Counted from the stretch's first letter, positions 1 through 10,425 are shown. The stretch: DNA of 64,000 nucleotides from Mercurialis annua (GCF_937616625.2 NC_065577.1:25247501-25311500); one strand, 5' to 3'. Notes: generated from the sequence alone by a model not told the origin. Numbers and translations are program-made.

Positions 1-690
1 CGGCAACCTATGGAACTACCCGAAAAAAAATCGTGACTTTTAAAAGCGACGTACATTTAAACCTGTGAAAAGTAAAATACGAATCCGGATAGGATGTCCT
101 CATGGAAGCTGTAAGTATTCGGGTCAGCGTTCCTGGGACGTTCAAAAACATCTATCTTCATATCTAAAATTATAACGAACCAATTAACTGAAGACTCCTG
201 GAATAAATAATTACTATCAAGAGACACAAAAGAAATAGGAAAGTTGGCCGGCTCTCTTCATGCAAGAAACTCGTGTTTCCGGCAGCCGATTGGATTGATC
301 CGAACATCCCGGAATATATGAATCGACTTCCTACAGCTTTCATAGAGACATCCTACCCGGATTCGAATCCTAAAAAGGGAGAAATCTCCCTTGAAGACCC
401 TGCGTGTGCAGAGTTACGGTGTAATGTACACCATATCCGCGGATATTGCCCGGATAAGAAATGTATAAGTGTTGTATCCGTATATATCCATTTTGTTTTT
501 AATTTTTAGGGAGTATGAGAAAAATCGTACAGGCACACCATGTGTTTCCGATTGGGGTAATACATGTTTACATTTTTACGGTTGATGTGCCTAGTGGATG
601 AACTTATAGTAAAAGACATTTAACGGAAACCTTGCTAGAAATGTAGGTTACTGTCTATTTAACTAAATATCTGCATATTCAGTTTACTGT
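1..690. repeat. R-module copy, mosaic
   Basis: This stretch is one copy of a dispersed module, the R-module, that recurs at least a dozen times in the first 38 kb in both orientations. Landmarks are a tract with AAAGCGACGTACATTTAAAC, a GAGTTACGGTG and ATATCCGCGGATAT tract, GTATCCGTATATATCC, a TACAGGCACACC tract, and GTGCCTAGTGGATGAA at the end. A patch at about 150-205 matches 11585-11640, so the copy is a patchwork. The end (400-690) is matched in inverse orientation at 21600-21900. The 78-codon open frame at 273-509 is not kept in the other copies, so I see no gene here. Confidence 0.75.
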
Positions 691-2290
691 CTCAATGTAG
701 GAGATAGAAATGTAGCCTGACTATTTAACTAGTGTATCTGACGTTCGATTTAACAGATATCCGGACGCCGGGGAAGCTACAATTAGATAAATTACAGTTA
801 AAACAGAATTTGATTATTTGTTGATTATTATTAAATTCATGAAGTTATTATGTTTTCCTTAATATGCCAATATGTGGTCTTTATTAGATGAAAAGAGTAT
901 CGGCACATACAGAGTACTCATAAAATGGCACTAATTTAATGCGGGGAAAAAATTGTCAATACTGAAGTGAAATTTTTAGGAAAAAAACAGTACAAAATGA
1001 AGTTTAGTGACAATCAGTTCACTATGATAAATGTTAAAAAGGATAAAAATTGATTTTATTAGCCATACAGTCAAGCGGTTTAGACTCTGAATCGTTTACT
1101 AATGCAACCGATTGAAAAAGAAAATGTCTAAAACGATAAGTGTCGCGCAGACTTTTCCTGCCTTAAAAGAGCTCGGAATACCAATTGGAGCGGGACAAAG
1201 ATGGAGGTACCGGTTACTCCAATGCTGCATTAAAACTTATAACACAACAAGGTAATAAAACCTATAACACAGCAAGATATCTATAGATACTAACCGGATA
1301 TGCTGCATTCGACTCTATGGACTAGTTAATTAATTTCTTATTACTACGGTTAAGCATGGAAAACATTCATTAAACTTCTCTTTGTAAACGTCGATTAAAC
1401 TTCGATCCCTACTTCTACCTTCTTAATTATACTTTATATAGGACGCAGGGAACGTCATCCCAACATCCATGGGGTAACAAACAACAGTTTTGACTCTAGA
1501 AATATTTATAGTTATCGACAAGATATTTGCATATGGACTAGTAAGTTAATTTCCTATTTACTACGGCTAATACAAAGCAATTATTATTCAAAAAAGGAAG
1601 TATAGAGATTTATACATAATTCAGAATAATTTTTAAATGAGTAATGTAAAAAATAAAAAACATGGATAAATGTTTTATGACCCACCGTTTCTATTAGTTA
1701 GTTATTGTTAAGGTATGACATGGATAAATTTAATTTTTTGATCATTCTGTTTTGCGTGGTATATTGCTGAGACTCTTACTTGTTTGATAAACCCATAATA
1801 GCCATTATCTAATCCACCATGTATCAACGTATTATAAACCGAATATCCACAACTAAACTTTCAAGGAGTACTAATTCGAACTATAGTAATAACTTTTTTT
1901 TTTTAATAAAACCATGGTTATTACTTAGCAATGTTGATATTAACAAGAATTTGTGTGTTCTTAGAAATAAGGGGTCGTTTGAAGAGAGTTTAACTGTAAT
2001 TAATAATCAACTCTAGATGACAAAAGAAGAAGTTTTTGAGCTAGTGTATGCCATGCACTACTTTTGTATGTTGGTAAAGGAGCTCTTATGCTCCATTTAG
2101 TAGGGGTAATGAACAATTAGCAGGCTTTGTTTGTAATGCACCTTTGATTTTTTTCATGTGAAAAATGACCCTATAATAACAGTAAGTCGTTGTCATTTAA
2201 GTTAATGAAAGGAGCTTACAAAGCAAATAATCCTACTTTAATAGAACATATACCATTACAATCCGTGAAACAAAAGCACAAATATACGCA
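690..2290 (+). repeat. B-module copy 1 (1.6 kb dispersed repeat)
   Basis: It is matched almost base for base at 33059-34613 in the same orientation and at 20258-21600 in inverse orientation. It starts with ACTAGTGTATCTGACGTTCG and runs to the CACAAATATACGCAA tract. Near 1107 it lacks 91 bp that the inverse copy has (see 20966-21262), so a captured coding fragment is frameshifted here. Short open frames at 1819-2016 and 2190-2417 are not kept in length between copies and are not called genes. Confidence 0.8.
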
Positions 2291-2437
2291 ACATTCTTGT
2301 TTCTTGTTGCAGTCCATATGTCTTCTTATACATTCACATGTTTTCTTTTTAATCTCCTCATCTCTGTCCATATACTCTTGTAATTTTAGATCATACCTAA
2401 CGACTGATTTTATCTAAATCCGTTAATTGCGTTCTAT

Positions 2438-2720
2438 TTATGTGAATAGAAACTTTAACTGGGAATTTGTTACTATGACCAGGGGAAGGGTGCTCTGATG
2501 AAGTATTTCAGGAACTCTGTTTCCATCTAAATCAAACCAGTATCTCCCTGATTTTTTCCCTTCCCCCCGAGACGGTTGGCGAAGCCTACCCCTAGATCTG
2601 GTTATAAGAAAAAGTAGAGTCATTCATCCGATGTTTGGGAGCCTAACTCGTCGGGAGATAAATAGATAGTCGGATGGTGCTTAAGTATTTTGTTTGGTTG
2701 TTGTTTAGGGTTTGAGAGAG
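2438..2720 (-). pseudogene. Unrecognised captured gene fragment
   Basis: On the minus strand a tract starting with CTCTCTCAAACCCTAAACAA (a telo-box-like 5' leader) runs into an open frame of about 61 codons ending at 2438. The reading includes SGRYWFDLDGNRVPE. Its composition is less AT-rich than the flanks and it appears only once in the window, unlike its neighbours, so it may be the start of a host gene copied here. I do not recognise the family. There is no continuation and no clear splice site. Confidence 0.3.
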
Positions 2721-2924
2721 AAGTATTATACTGAACATGATGAAATGAACTAGGGATTGAAGGATTTTAAATAAGTAGAGTAGGGGCGATGAATGGTTGG
2801 AATAAGAAAGAAGTTATAACGAAGTAAAGATAATTGTTGGATGAGAGAAAATATACAGGAGGAAAATTAGTTTTTATAGAGAGGTTTTGAATTAATACAT
2901 TGCTGAGAAAAGGTCCTACAAGAA

Positions 2925-3140
2925 TATTAACTCCTGACTGCAGATTCTGGGTACTGGCTCTGCCCCTAATTAATACGATATGGCATGTGACTGCAGACAA
3001 CCCGTCAATAAAGAAGATATCATAATCAAAGAGACTTGTTTATTCATAGATCTTCTAGTATTAATACATCAGTGGAAATTTCAACCCTATGGGTTCCGTC
3101 TAGTCTAGTGTCCATCGGTTCTCTGCATCATCATTAACAT
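2925..3140 (+). repeat. S-module copy 1
   Basis: This is a 215-bp module beginning GCAGATTCTGGGTACTGGCT and ending near TTCTCTGCATCATCATTAA. It recurs in the other orientation at 4120-4320, 8085-8345 and 16080-16340, and in this orientation at 37855-38095. The most intact copies carry an 8-bp-stem hairpin, TGTAGACG ... CGTCTACA. This copy and the one at 4120 form an inverted pair around about 1 kb. Confidence 0.7.
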
Positions 3141-3390
3141 AAGGCAATTGTTAAGTAGTAGTACTACTAAATGCTTTACATATCATATTTACCCTTGAAA
3201 AAGACGACATCATGATATGTGCGCATATATTAGTAGGATAAATAATTGATTTTAACATGAATATGCTAATAGTTTTATTCCTTATGTTTTTTGCAAATAA
3301 AAATTGTGATTTAATGCGGAAAGATTAATGCTTTTCTTGATAATATCTGACTCCTTAAAATGTATATCTATAACATATTGATCATTTAGA

Positions 3391-3647
3391 CCATCGAATC
3401 AATCGAATTTTTGGTCATTGGTCCTCAAACCCTAAAACATACTTCTCTAATTAGCGAAGCATACGAGAATACAGTTTATTTTTATTGGTGTAGTAGATGT
3501 ATCTATGATGTGGGGCTTTGAACTGCTAAAAAGTTAATAAATGGATCATAAGTGTTTAATCTCTGTATTTTCGAATGCTGCGTTTAGAGGAGTATGTTTT
3601 ATTAGGGTTTGAGGCTTAGAGACAAAAAAATTCAATTGATTCGATGG
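3391..3647. mobile_element. Fold-back element, about 257 bp, with about 80-bp terminal inverted repeats
   Basis: The left arm starts CCATCGAATCAATCGAATTT. The complement of the right end starts CCATCGAATCAATTGAATTT. The arms stay similar inward through CTCAAACCCTAA, AACATACT and CTCTAA, with small indels. The centre is unique AT-rich DNA. There is no coding capacity and no clear target duplication, so the superfamily cannot be named. Confidence 0.6.
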
Positions 3648-4119
3648 ATTTTACAAGGCAAATAATTTTTAAACCAGCGATATATATTGACATTATTCCC
3701 GGCCCAATGCATTCACTTAAACCACCGCTTCGCAGATTAAAGTAAAACAAAAAGTCACCGATCTATGAAAACACAAATACTACAGTAGACAATAAATTTT
3801 CTAATTTCCATCGGCTAGTTTTTCACTTCCCAAGAATTTCAACTGATGGATGAGATTTGAGAGAGCGAATATTAATGCATTTTCGTAAATCCAGTGGTGT
3901 ATTAATTCTAGGGCAGGGGAAAATGTATCAGTCATGCATGCTGAGACTCTCGATATTCATGCATTCTGAGACTCTCGATATTCATGCATGTTTAGACTCT
4001 CCATATGGATAGCAGTTAATTCGAAGTCGAATCATATTAATGTATCCATTGGATTTAAAAAACCGCTTCGCAAATATAAGAAAAACAAAAAGTCACCGAT
4101 TTGTGAAAGCATTTGCATT
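3648..4119. other. AT-rich spacer with a 25-bp tandem repeat
   Basis: No gene is seen. At 3936-4008 a 25-bp unit (GCATTCTGAGACTCTCGATA plus TTCAT) is repeated nearly three times, the last unit degenerate. The tract CCGCTTCGCAGATTAAAGTA near 3724 recurs as CCGCTTCGCAAATATAAGAA near 4062, so the spacer itself contains a diverged local duplication. Confidence 0.55.
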
Positions 4120-4740
4120 GAATTCTTTATTAATGGTCATGACACTAGACTAGACAGAACCCATAGTCTTGAAATTTCCACTGACTTATAAATACTAGAA
4201 GATCTATGACGGAACAAGTCTTTTTAATGTTTACTGCAGTTTGTAGACGGCTTGTCGTCTACAGTCACTTGCCATATCGTATTAAATCGGGGCGGAGCCA
4301 CTACCCAGAATCTGAATTCAGGGGATAATTGATTTTAAAGGTCACTGTACTTTTCAAATATAGCAAAATGGTGACCAAACTTCAAAACATAACATTTTAG
4401 TTACTATACTATTTGGTTATGTTAATATAGAAGGATTTTTGGTCATTGAAGAAAAATATTTCGAGTCGATTTTTTGTTGATTGTGTGTATATATGAAATA
4501 TAAGGTATTATTTGTCATAAATAATCAAAATTTTACTACTACATTTGTATAATTTGACCGTAAAACACTTAAAAACCTCCCAAAATCACATATTTAAAAG
4601 TTTAGTAACCATTTTGTTACGTTTTGAAGTTCGGTCACCATTTTTACAATTCTTGAAAAGTATAGTGACCCCTAGAATCAATTACCCGAATTCAGGAGTA
4701 AATACTCTTGTGGGGCTTACGTGGCTTGACTACAGTTATT
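4120..4740 (-). repeat. S-module copy 2, interrupted by a MITE
   Basis: This copy matches 8085-8345 and 16080-16340 but is split after GAATTCAG by the inserted element at 4322-4687. Past the insertion it resumes with GAATTCAGGAGTAAATACTC, where uninterrupted copies read GAATTCAGTAGTTAATACTC. Confidence 0.75.
4322..4687. mobile_element. MITE, about 366 bp, with 8-9 bp target duplication
   Basis: The ends are inverted repeats: the left reads GGGATAATTGATTTTAAAGG and the complement of the right reads GGGTAATTGATTCTAGGGGT. The similarity continues through GTCACTATACTTTTCAA and GGTGACC for roughly 100 bp. It is flanked by GAATTCAGG at 4314-4322 and 4688-4696, while empty sites at 8288 and 16288 have the motif once. 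Duplications of 8 or 9 bp are typical of hAT and Mutator superfamilies; the sequence does not decide between them. No transposase is present. Confidence 0.75.
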
Positions 4741-4749
4741 TTAGCTTTT

Positions 4750-5300
4750 CATATCCATACCTTAAAAAAAATTGATTTTTTGATGAATCAAGATTATACT
4801 AATATTAATATTGGTATTTGATGACCACAGTTAAGATATCAAAAAATATAGTGTTCGCAGTATATATTTAGTTGGTTTGTTACCTCTGGGTCATATAATA
4901 TTCTTAAAGTGTTTACGTGTATCCCTGCTATGTCTACTTGACAGAGTTTCAAATACTCATGTTTTTGAGACTGAAAAAAAAAACACTCATACGTTTTTCT
5001 AGGTAATATACAGTTAATTATATTTAGAAATTCAAATGACACCGACATAACTCTCTCTAAATTTCCTTCCTACTCTCAACATTATTTGTGTTCGGATTAT
5101 TCTCTAGACAATAACATACAGTTTATTTTTATTAGTGTATTTATAGATGTATGTATCTATGATGTATTTTTGGTGTTTCTCTAAATTCATTATACAACGT
5201 TTGTTTATGCGTAGTCTAAATGTATAAATTTACAAAAATATTTAAAAAACTCTTAAGTATAGTCGGAGTATTAGTTTTAAAAAACACACAATTAAATTTT
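4750..5300 (+). repeat. T-module copy 1
   Basis: An AT-rich module with landmarks TATAGTGTTCGCAGTATATA, TTAGTTGGTTTGTTACCT, TACGTGTATCC and GAGTTTCAAATACTCAT. Other copies lie at 8660-9110, 16700-17224, 22340-22760 and 30660-31100, and one is inverted at about 36950-37500. Its 3' part (ACTCTCTCTAAATTTCCTTC) always leads into the P-module that follows. No coding capacity. Confidence 0.7.
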
Positions 5301-5329
5301 ATATTTTGTATTTTCATATGATCTGTCTT

Positions 5330-5616
5330 CCATAATTACCGCCCTCCTCGAAGCAACGCTTCAATTTCCTTTAAACGTTTCGTTTGCCACTACATCTCCT
5401 TATAAATAACCCTTCAGGTTTCTTCCGTGTTGTATTCAACTTCTACTTCTTGTCAGTTCTACCTTTTTGCTAGTTCTTTTTTAACCGAAAGATTTCCTTT
5501 CCTCTTTTCCAGTGATTACTTTTTCCAGTAACCTGATGGGTTTGTTTTATGAAGATCGTAATTTCTCCAAAGAGCGCGATCCTATTTGCTGTATTCCCAC
5601 CATTTCCTCTTGGTGA
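5330..5616 (+). pseudogene. P-module copy 1: captured promoter and first exon
   Basis: TATAAATA lies at 5401-5408. An ATG at 5536 opens a 26-codon frame that reads MGLFYEDRNFSKERDP and ends ISSW at 5616. The same arrangement recurs at 9362/9507, 23020/23165 and 31354/31498, where the peptide starts MGFFCEDR. This copy is the most diverged, and it continues differently after the stop (CATTCCGCTTGCAAATGGGA). I read it as a promoter, leader and first exon copied from a host gene. The donor gene is not recognised. The exon could end at a splice donor at TCTTG/GTGATT just before the stop. Confidence 0.5.
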
Positions 5617-5849
5617 TTCTATTTTCCTTAGCATTCCGCTTGCAAATGGGAAGTGATTGATTTCTTCTTGTCGAAATGTTCCTTTTGACATAATTCAGTC
5701 GGTTCTCTTATGGGGTGCAGTTTAATGGTGTCTGGAGTGATCAATGGCTTCAAAAGTGGCCTTATGCTGTTGATCACTGCCTCTTTATTGTATCCAGAAT
5801 TAATAAATATTGCACCAGCCAGAGATTAAAAAACAATACAGTCACAACT

Positions 5850-5945
5850 TGTTACCGGCGTCGATGCTGTTGAGATAGGCCTGCGAGTCCAAAGACAGCA
5901 ATTGGCTCTCACTGCCAACAGGTTAATGTAGGCTATGAGAAAGTT
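5850..5945 (+). pseudogene. Captured exon fragment, reading IDAVEIGLRVQRQ
   Basis: The frame reads IDAVEIGLRVQRQQLALTAN and then meets AG/GTTAATG, which could be a splice donor. A second, diverged copy lies at about 6925-6993 and a third at 14930-14995. In those copies the frame is lost or altered (CATCGATGCTGTTGAAATAG). I read it as one exon of a host gene copied into the repeat. The family is not recognised. Downstream to 6104 is plain AT-rich DNA. Confidence 0.35.
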
Positions 5946-6468
5946 GGGTGTGAAATGAATTTGCAAAACATATATAGTTAGAACAAACACAAATTTTGTT
6001 TTCTTTTTATAATTATTTTTTCATGTAATTCTTTTAATCTCTATTTTATTTAAAAAATCAAATAAAACTTGAATAAAATTGATATTTGAATATAGAAAAA
6101 TCAAAAGAGATAATTGTGCCCAATGGTTTAGTACATGGAAAAATGTATCAGTCAATGCATGGCTGAGAGTCTCTATATGATACAGAATCATATTAAATTT
6201 ATTTCATTCTCTTGTTCTTGAATTGATTGGAATGGGATGATGTCTTTCTTCGTCTAGCGGTGGTTTTTGTTTTACTTGAGTTTTATGGCTATGGTTTGGA
6301 ATCCATTTATTTTATGGACCCATGCATCTAAAATGTCACGATCCTTAATTTTCTTTGCATGAATGCCACATGTCATATAACGTTATAATTAAAATCCAAT
6401 AATAACTCCACGCACAAGCAGCTTCTCTAAAAAAAAACTCCACCCACACATTTATTATTCAAAAATTT

Positions 6469-6590
6469 CCAAAATCCTCGAGGGAGTCATTAATACTTAT
6501 TTGTGGTGACTGGTGAAGATGACACGGTTCCAAAATCCTCGAGGGAGTCATTAATACTTATTTATGGTGACTGGTGAAGATGACAAGGTT
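6469..6590 (+). repeat. 61-bp tandem repeat, 2 units
   Basis: The unit begins CCAAAATCCTCGAGGGAGTC and ends with GATGACACGGTT. Two units are present here and three at 14408-14590. It sits directly upstream of the TATAAA at 6601. Confidence 0.9.
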
Positions 6591-6595
6591 GTTTT

Positions 6596-6874
6596 GTTTT
6601 TATAAAGAGGCCACAGTTGTTTATTTCAACATTTGAACTTCTTTCTTTCTCATAATCAAATCAAACTAAAAAGACTTTTTCTCTCATTTATACTTAAATT
6701 AACAAACTTAATTTCGTTCTCAGCTGTATATCTCTCAACAAAGGAAAAATATCTACGACATACATAACTCTCAAGCATCAGATGAACGACTCTAGTGCTA
6801 CTGTCAACATCAGCGGACGTTTTGGAGATGAAGAACTATTGTCTTTAAAACTTTCATCCCCAAATGGTCATTAG
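6596..6874 (+). pseudogene. Captured promoter and first exon, 30-codon frame
   Basis: TATAAA at 6601-6606 is followed by a leader rich in CTTTCT and CTCTCA, then an ATG at 6782 and a frame reading MNDSSATVNISGRFGDEELL and closing with PNGH at 6874. A copy at 14601/14782-14874 keeps the same start, stop and length. The leader (tracts CTCTCAACAAAGG and TAACTCTCAAGC) looks like a plant 5' UTR. The gene is not recognised. The tandem repeat just upstream would sit in its promoter. Confidence 0.4.
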
Positions 6875-7529
6875 TTGAAAAACTTTCTCATATTATTTTT
6901 CTGGTAGTAGACACATGAGATTCAATGGCATCGATGCTGTTGAAATAGGCATGCGAGTCCAAAGACAGCGATTGGCTCTAACTGCCAACTGTTAATGTAG
7001 GCGATGAGAAAGTTGGTTGTGAAATGATTTTGCAAAGCCTTTAGACTGTACATGTGATTTTGCTCTACAAGTGCCTCATGTATGCAAGTTGGTGTAAAAT
7101 TATAATTGTTTTTATTAGTCTGGTATGTGTTTTTAGTTGTTGTTTTCTGGGTAGTAGACACATGAGGATTCAAGCTTGTCTTAGTATTATTTTTTCTGAT
7201 TATTAGAACTAAGAAAACTCTATTTTTATTATGTCAGGTTAGTCCATAGTCCTGTATTATCTAGCTACTCATCAAAATCAAAGGCATAGCTTTTAATTTG
7301 CAGCAGATATTCATGTTATATATTAACTTCTTGGTTTACAAAAAAAATTATTAGTGTAAAACCATCCAGGAACTAATAAGCCATGAGTATTATTTTTTTT
7401 ATCTAAAATCACAAATTTGAACTTATTTATTTTGAAATATTTTAAAATTATAAGCATATACTTATTTTCATTAAAATTATTTGAAATGGCACAAATGCAC
7501 AAGATAACCTTTGTATCTCCACTTTATAT

Positions 7530-7740
7530 TAGTAAATATCTACACCTATCCTGCAAATATCGCTCGGATAAGATATGTACAAATGCATGTATCCGTATAT
7601 ATCCATTTTTTTTTATTTTTTAGAGAGTATGATAAAAAAAAAAGTACAGGCACACCTGGTGTTCCTGGCCGGGCAATTAATGTTTTACCATTTTACGGAT
7701 AATGTGCCTAGTGGATGAGCTTATAATTAAAGACATGAAA
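7530..7740 (-). repeat. R-module remnant in A-block 1
   Basis: A partial R-module: ATATCGCTCGGATAAGATAT, GTATCCGTATATATCC, the poly-A interrupted TACAGGCACACC, and GTGCCTAGTGGATGAG. Preceded from 7180 to 7530 by AT-rich DNA without features. The same remnant lies at 15530-15740. Confidence 0.7.
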
Positions 7741-8084
7741 ATCTTTTTTCTATTTTTCTGAGAAAGTAATTTCTACAAAAGAGATAGAAAAGCTGCAAGG
7801 CTCGTCATATTGAACTCTTGTTTCCGGCATCCGATCGGACTTATCTGAACGTCCCAGGAACACTGACTTGAATGACTACAGCTTTTGTGAGGAAATCTTT
7901 CCGATTAGTATTCTAAAAGGGCAAAATCTTCCTTGTGCAGAGTCATTGTAATATCCACATCATGACCAACAAATATCCGATAGATAAACAATGTACACTT
8001 GCCTGTATCCGTGTCTAACAAATATCCCATATATTTCAACACACCTTTATTAGGGTTTTCTCTTTTAACTTTTGAATGCATTGA

Positions 8085-8345
8085 ATTCATTATTAATGTT
8101 GATGTAGAGAACCGGCGGGTAGTAGACTAGACGGAACCCATAGTCTTGAAATTTCCACTGACGTGCTAATACTAGAAGATTTATGACTGAACAAGTCTTT
8201 TAAATGTTTACTGCAGCTTGTAGACGGCTTGTCGTCTACAGTCGCCTGCCATATCGTATTAAATAGGGGCGGAGCCACTCCCCAGAATCTGAATTCAGTA
8301 GTTAATACTCTTGTGTTGTGGGGCTGACGTGGCTTGACTACTGTT
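8085..8345 (-). repeat. S-module copy 3
   Basis: S-module with the hairpin TGTAGACG/CGTCTACA at 8219-8240. A 61-codon open frame here (reading MAPPLFNTIWQ) also exists at 16093-16278 and 37885-38070. The differences between copies that I can see mostly change the amino acid, and two older copies lack the frame, so I treat it as non-coding. Confidence 0.7.
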
Positions 8346-9361
8346 ATATTCGCTTTTCATATCCATAAAAAGGTAAAACATGAATTTCTAGTTGTTCACT
8401 TGTTCAAATTCACTTTATAAATTCACTTTGATAATAAAGGTAGCCTTTCTATCTGGTAGCAAATTTATGGCCTTTTCCTATAGCTAGAATAACCCGTATA
8501 TAGTAAGTTTAATACTTTTATCAACTGTATATTCTTACGGATAGGCTGATTTACCCCCGACCACCCATGCTTTGGAAAAGTAATACTCTTGTAGGGCTTA
8601 CGTGGTTAGACTCTTGTGGGGCTTACGTGGCTTAACTACAGTTATTTTAGCTTTTCATATCCATACTGTAAAAAAAATTGATAATCAAAATATTAATACT
8701 GGTATTTGGTGACCACAATTAAGTTATCAAAAAATATAGTGTTCGCAGTATATATAATTGGGTTTACTTTTGTTTAACTATAATGGAGATAATGAAGTTC
8801 TATTATTCGTGTGTCATGAATGTAGGTGTCTTCAAACTATATGTATTTAGTTGGTTTGTTACCTTTGGATCATATAATTTTCTTAAAATATTTACGTGTA
8901 TCCCCACTATGTCTACTTGATAGAGTTTCAAATACTCATATGTTTTTGACACTGAACAAAAAAACACTCATACCTTTTATCTAGGTAACATACGGTTAAT
9001 ATATAGAATTTCAAATGACACCTACATAACTCTCTCTAAATTTCCTTCCTACTCTCAAAATTATTTGTGTTCCGATTCTTCTCTAGACAATAATGTATTA
9101 TTGATTAAGATTTGATTTGAATAAATAATACACATACAGTTTATTTTTATTGGTGTATTTATAGACGTATATACGATGTATATATGATGTATTTAATTTA
9201 CAAAAATATTTAAAAAAACTCTTTAAGTATAGAAGGAGTATTAGTTTTAAAAAACACATAAATAAGAAAAATAAATTTATATTTTGCATTTTCATAATTA
9301 CCGTCCTTCCCAAAGCAACGCTTCAATCTCCTTTAAACGTTTCGTTTCGACTACATCTCCC

Positions 9362-9587
9362 TATAAATAACCCTTCAGGTTTCTTCCGTATCGTATTCAA
9401 CTTCTATTTCTTGTCAGTTCTATCTTTTTGCGAGTTTTTCTTTAACCAAAAGATTTTCCTTTCCTCTTTCCTCCTATTCCCGGTGATTACTTTTACCAGT
9501 AATCCGATGGGTTTCTTTTGTGAAGATCGTAACTTTTCCAAGGAGCGCGATCCTATTTGCTGTATTCCCACCATTTCCTCTTGGTGA
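9362..9587 (+). pseudogene. P-module copy 2: TATA box, leader and first exon
   Basis: TATAAATA at 9362-9369 leads through a pyrimidine-rich leader to an ATG at 9507 and a 26-codon frame (MGFFCEDRNFSKERDP ... ISSW) that stops at 9585-9587. Between this copy and the one at 5536 the peptide differs at two sites while several codon third positions also differ. After the frame comes an antisense F-box fragment, so the module joins unrelated pieces. Donor gene not recognised. Confidence 0.5.
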
Positions 9588-9639
9588 TTCTATTTTTCTT
9601 AGCATTTTCCTTGGTGTTTCATTCGGAATCTCCTTTTCG

Positions 9640-9968
9640 GACGATGATGATCAGAGAAGGAGAGAATAAGATGTTAACTCAGAACTGGAGTCATCATCCT
9701 CGGAGCCATCCTCCAATTCTACATAAAAATCATCAATGCCTAATTGAGTTAACATCTTTCAATTACAACCATTGTTTGAAATACCACATACTTTAACATA
9801 AAAACTCTCAAATGAAGAAATGAAAAGGAGTTTAGTCCAAGACTCCTTAACTTCGTATTCTTTCATAGCCCAAACATCAATTTCATTCCCAGCATATATG
9901 CATACCCTCCGTTTTCCCATTCCATACCATAAGAGGCATAAGATGCTCGGCAAATTCCTGAGGTTCAA
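9640..9968 (-). pseudogene. F-box-associated (FBA) domain fragment, copy 1
   Basis: Read on minus, the frame includes IYAGNEIDVWAMKEYEVKES and then WTKLLFIS, the hallmark run of plant F-box-associated interaction domains, in which substrate-binding F-box proteins read like IDVWVMKEYGVKESWTKL. Only this C-terminal piece is present: no F-box motif and no start. A TGA replaces the TGG of the copy at 23309-23584, in the codon after SNNGCN. It sits antisense to the P-module, so it was copied as part of a composite. It cannot encode a working ubiquitin-ligase adaptor. Confidence 0.75.
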
Positions 9969-9994
9969 GTATTTTGCGCCTTGGGAATTACCTC

Positions 9995-10425
9995 GTAAGA
10001 TTAATTCTTATTCTTTCATGATCTGATTGTATCTGAATTTTTTATTTTGAATAATATATTTTATTTTCATGTTCCGCAGAGATTCGACTCTAGTTTTCCA
10101 ACATGGTCGTCCTAAAGGGGTTAAAAAAATTGGATTATGCATCAATACGCTCTCACTTTCGACTTTCAGAGTCAAAGGGAATTTGTTAGTTGCAAAATAC
10201 AGCAAAGGCCCTATAAAGAAGAAGACAGATGAAGTAGTACCATTTCTTGGAAATTTCACGACAAACCGGAATCAAACAGCCTGCAATAATTGGAGGGGTT
10301 CAACTTCCAAAATAATCCTACTAGGATTAGCAGCAGAGAAAAACAACATTGGTAAAAATATTAGAACTATCGATAGCGTCTCGGACAGGGTTATTAACCA
10401 ACGAATATGTAATAAAACTTCTTAA
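9995..10425 (+). other. Unassigned open frame with intron-like upstream segment, copy 1
   Basis: A segment beginning GTAAGATTAATTC at 9995 and ending TTCCGCAG at 10079 has the form of an 85-nt plant intron. It is followed by an open frame of 118 codons from the ATG at 10069 to 10425, reading LVFQHGRPKGVKKIGL and KGPIKKKTDEVVPFLGNF. The D-block 2 copy keeps a 107-codon frame at 23762-24085, with both silent and replacement changes. The protein is basic, has no signal peptide or membrane segment that I see, and is not recognised. It may be a captured internal exon of a host gene. The hairpin AGCTGCTG CGT CAGCAGCT follows at 10448. Confidence 0.35.

Larger units (their letters stand above)
6105..8985. 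repeat. A-block copy 1 (about 2.9 kb direct duplication)
   Basis: Matched in the same orientation at 14043-17224. The match runs from AAAGAGATAATTGTGCCCAA, through a 61-bp minisatellite, a captured promoter with small frame, an R-module remnant, an S-module and a T-module. The second copy differs by a third minisatellite unit and by a 227-bp MITE. Apart from the fragments listed separately, no gene is seen. Confidence 0.85.

Noticed and set aside
6469..6590. Direct repeats considered as a CRISPR-like array
   Set aside because: The units are contiguous with no unique spacers, and this is plant nuclear DNA.
8093..8278. 61-codon frame MAPPLFNTIWQ kept in three S-modules
   Set aside because: Most differences between the copies change amino acids, two older S-modules lack the frame, and the segment is a recent duplication, so open frames are expected by chance.
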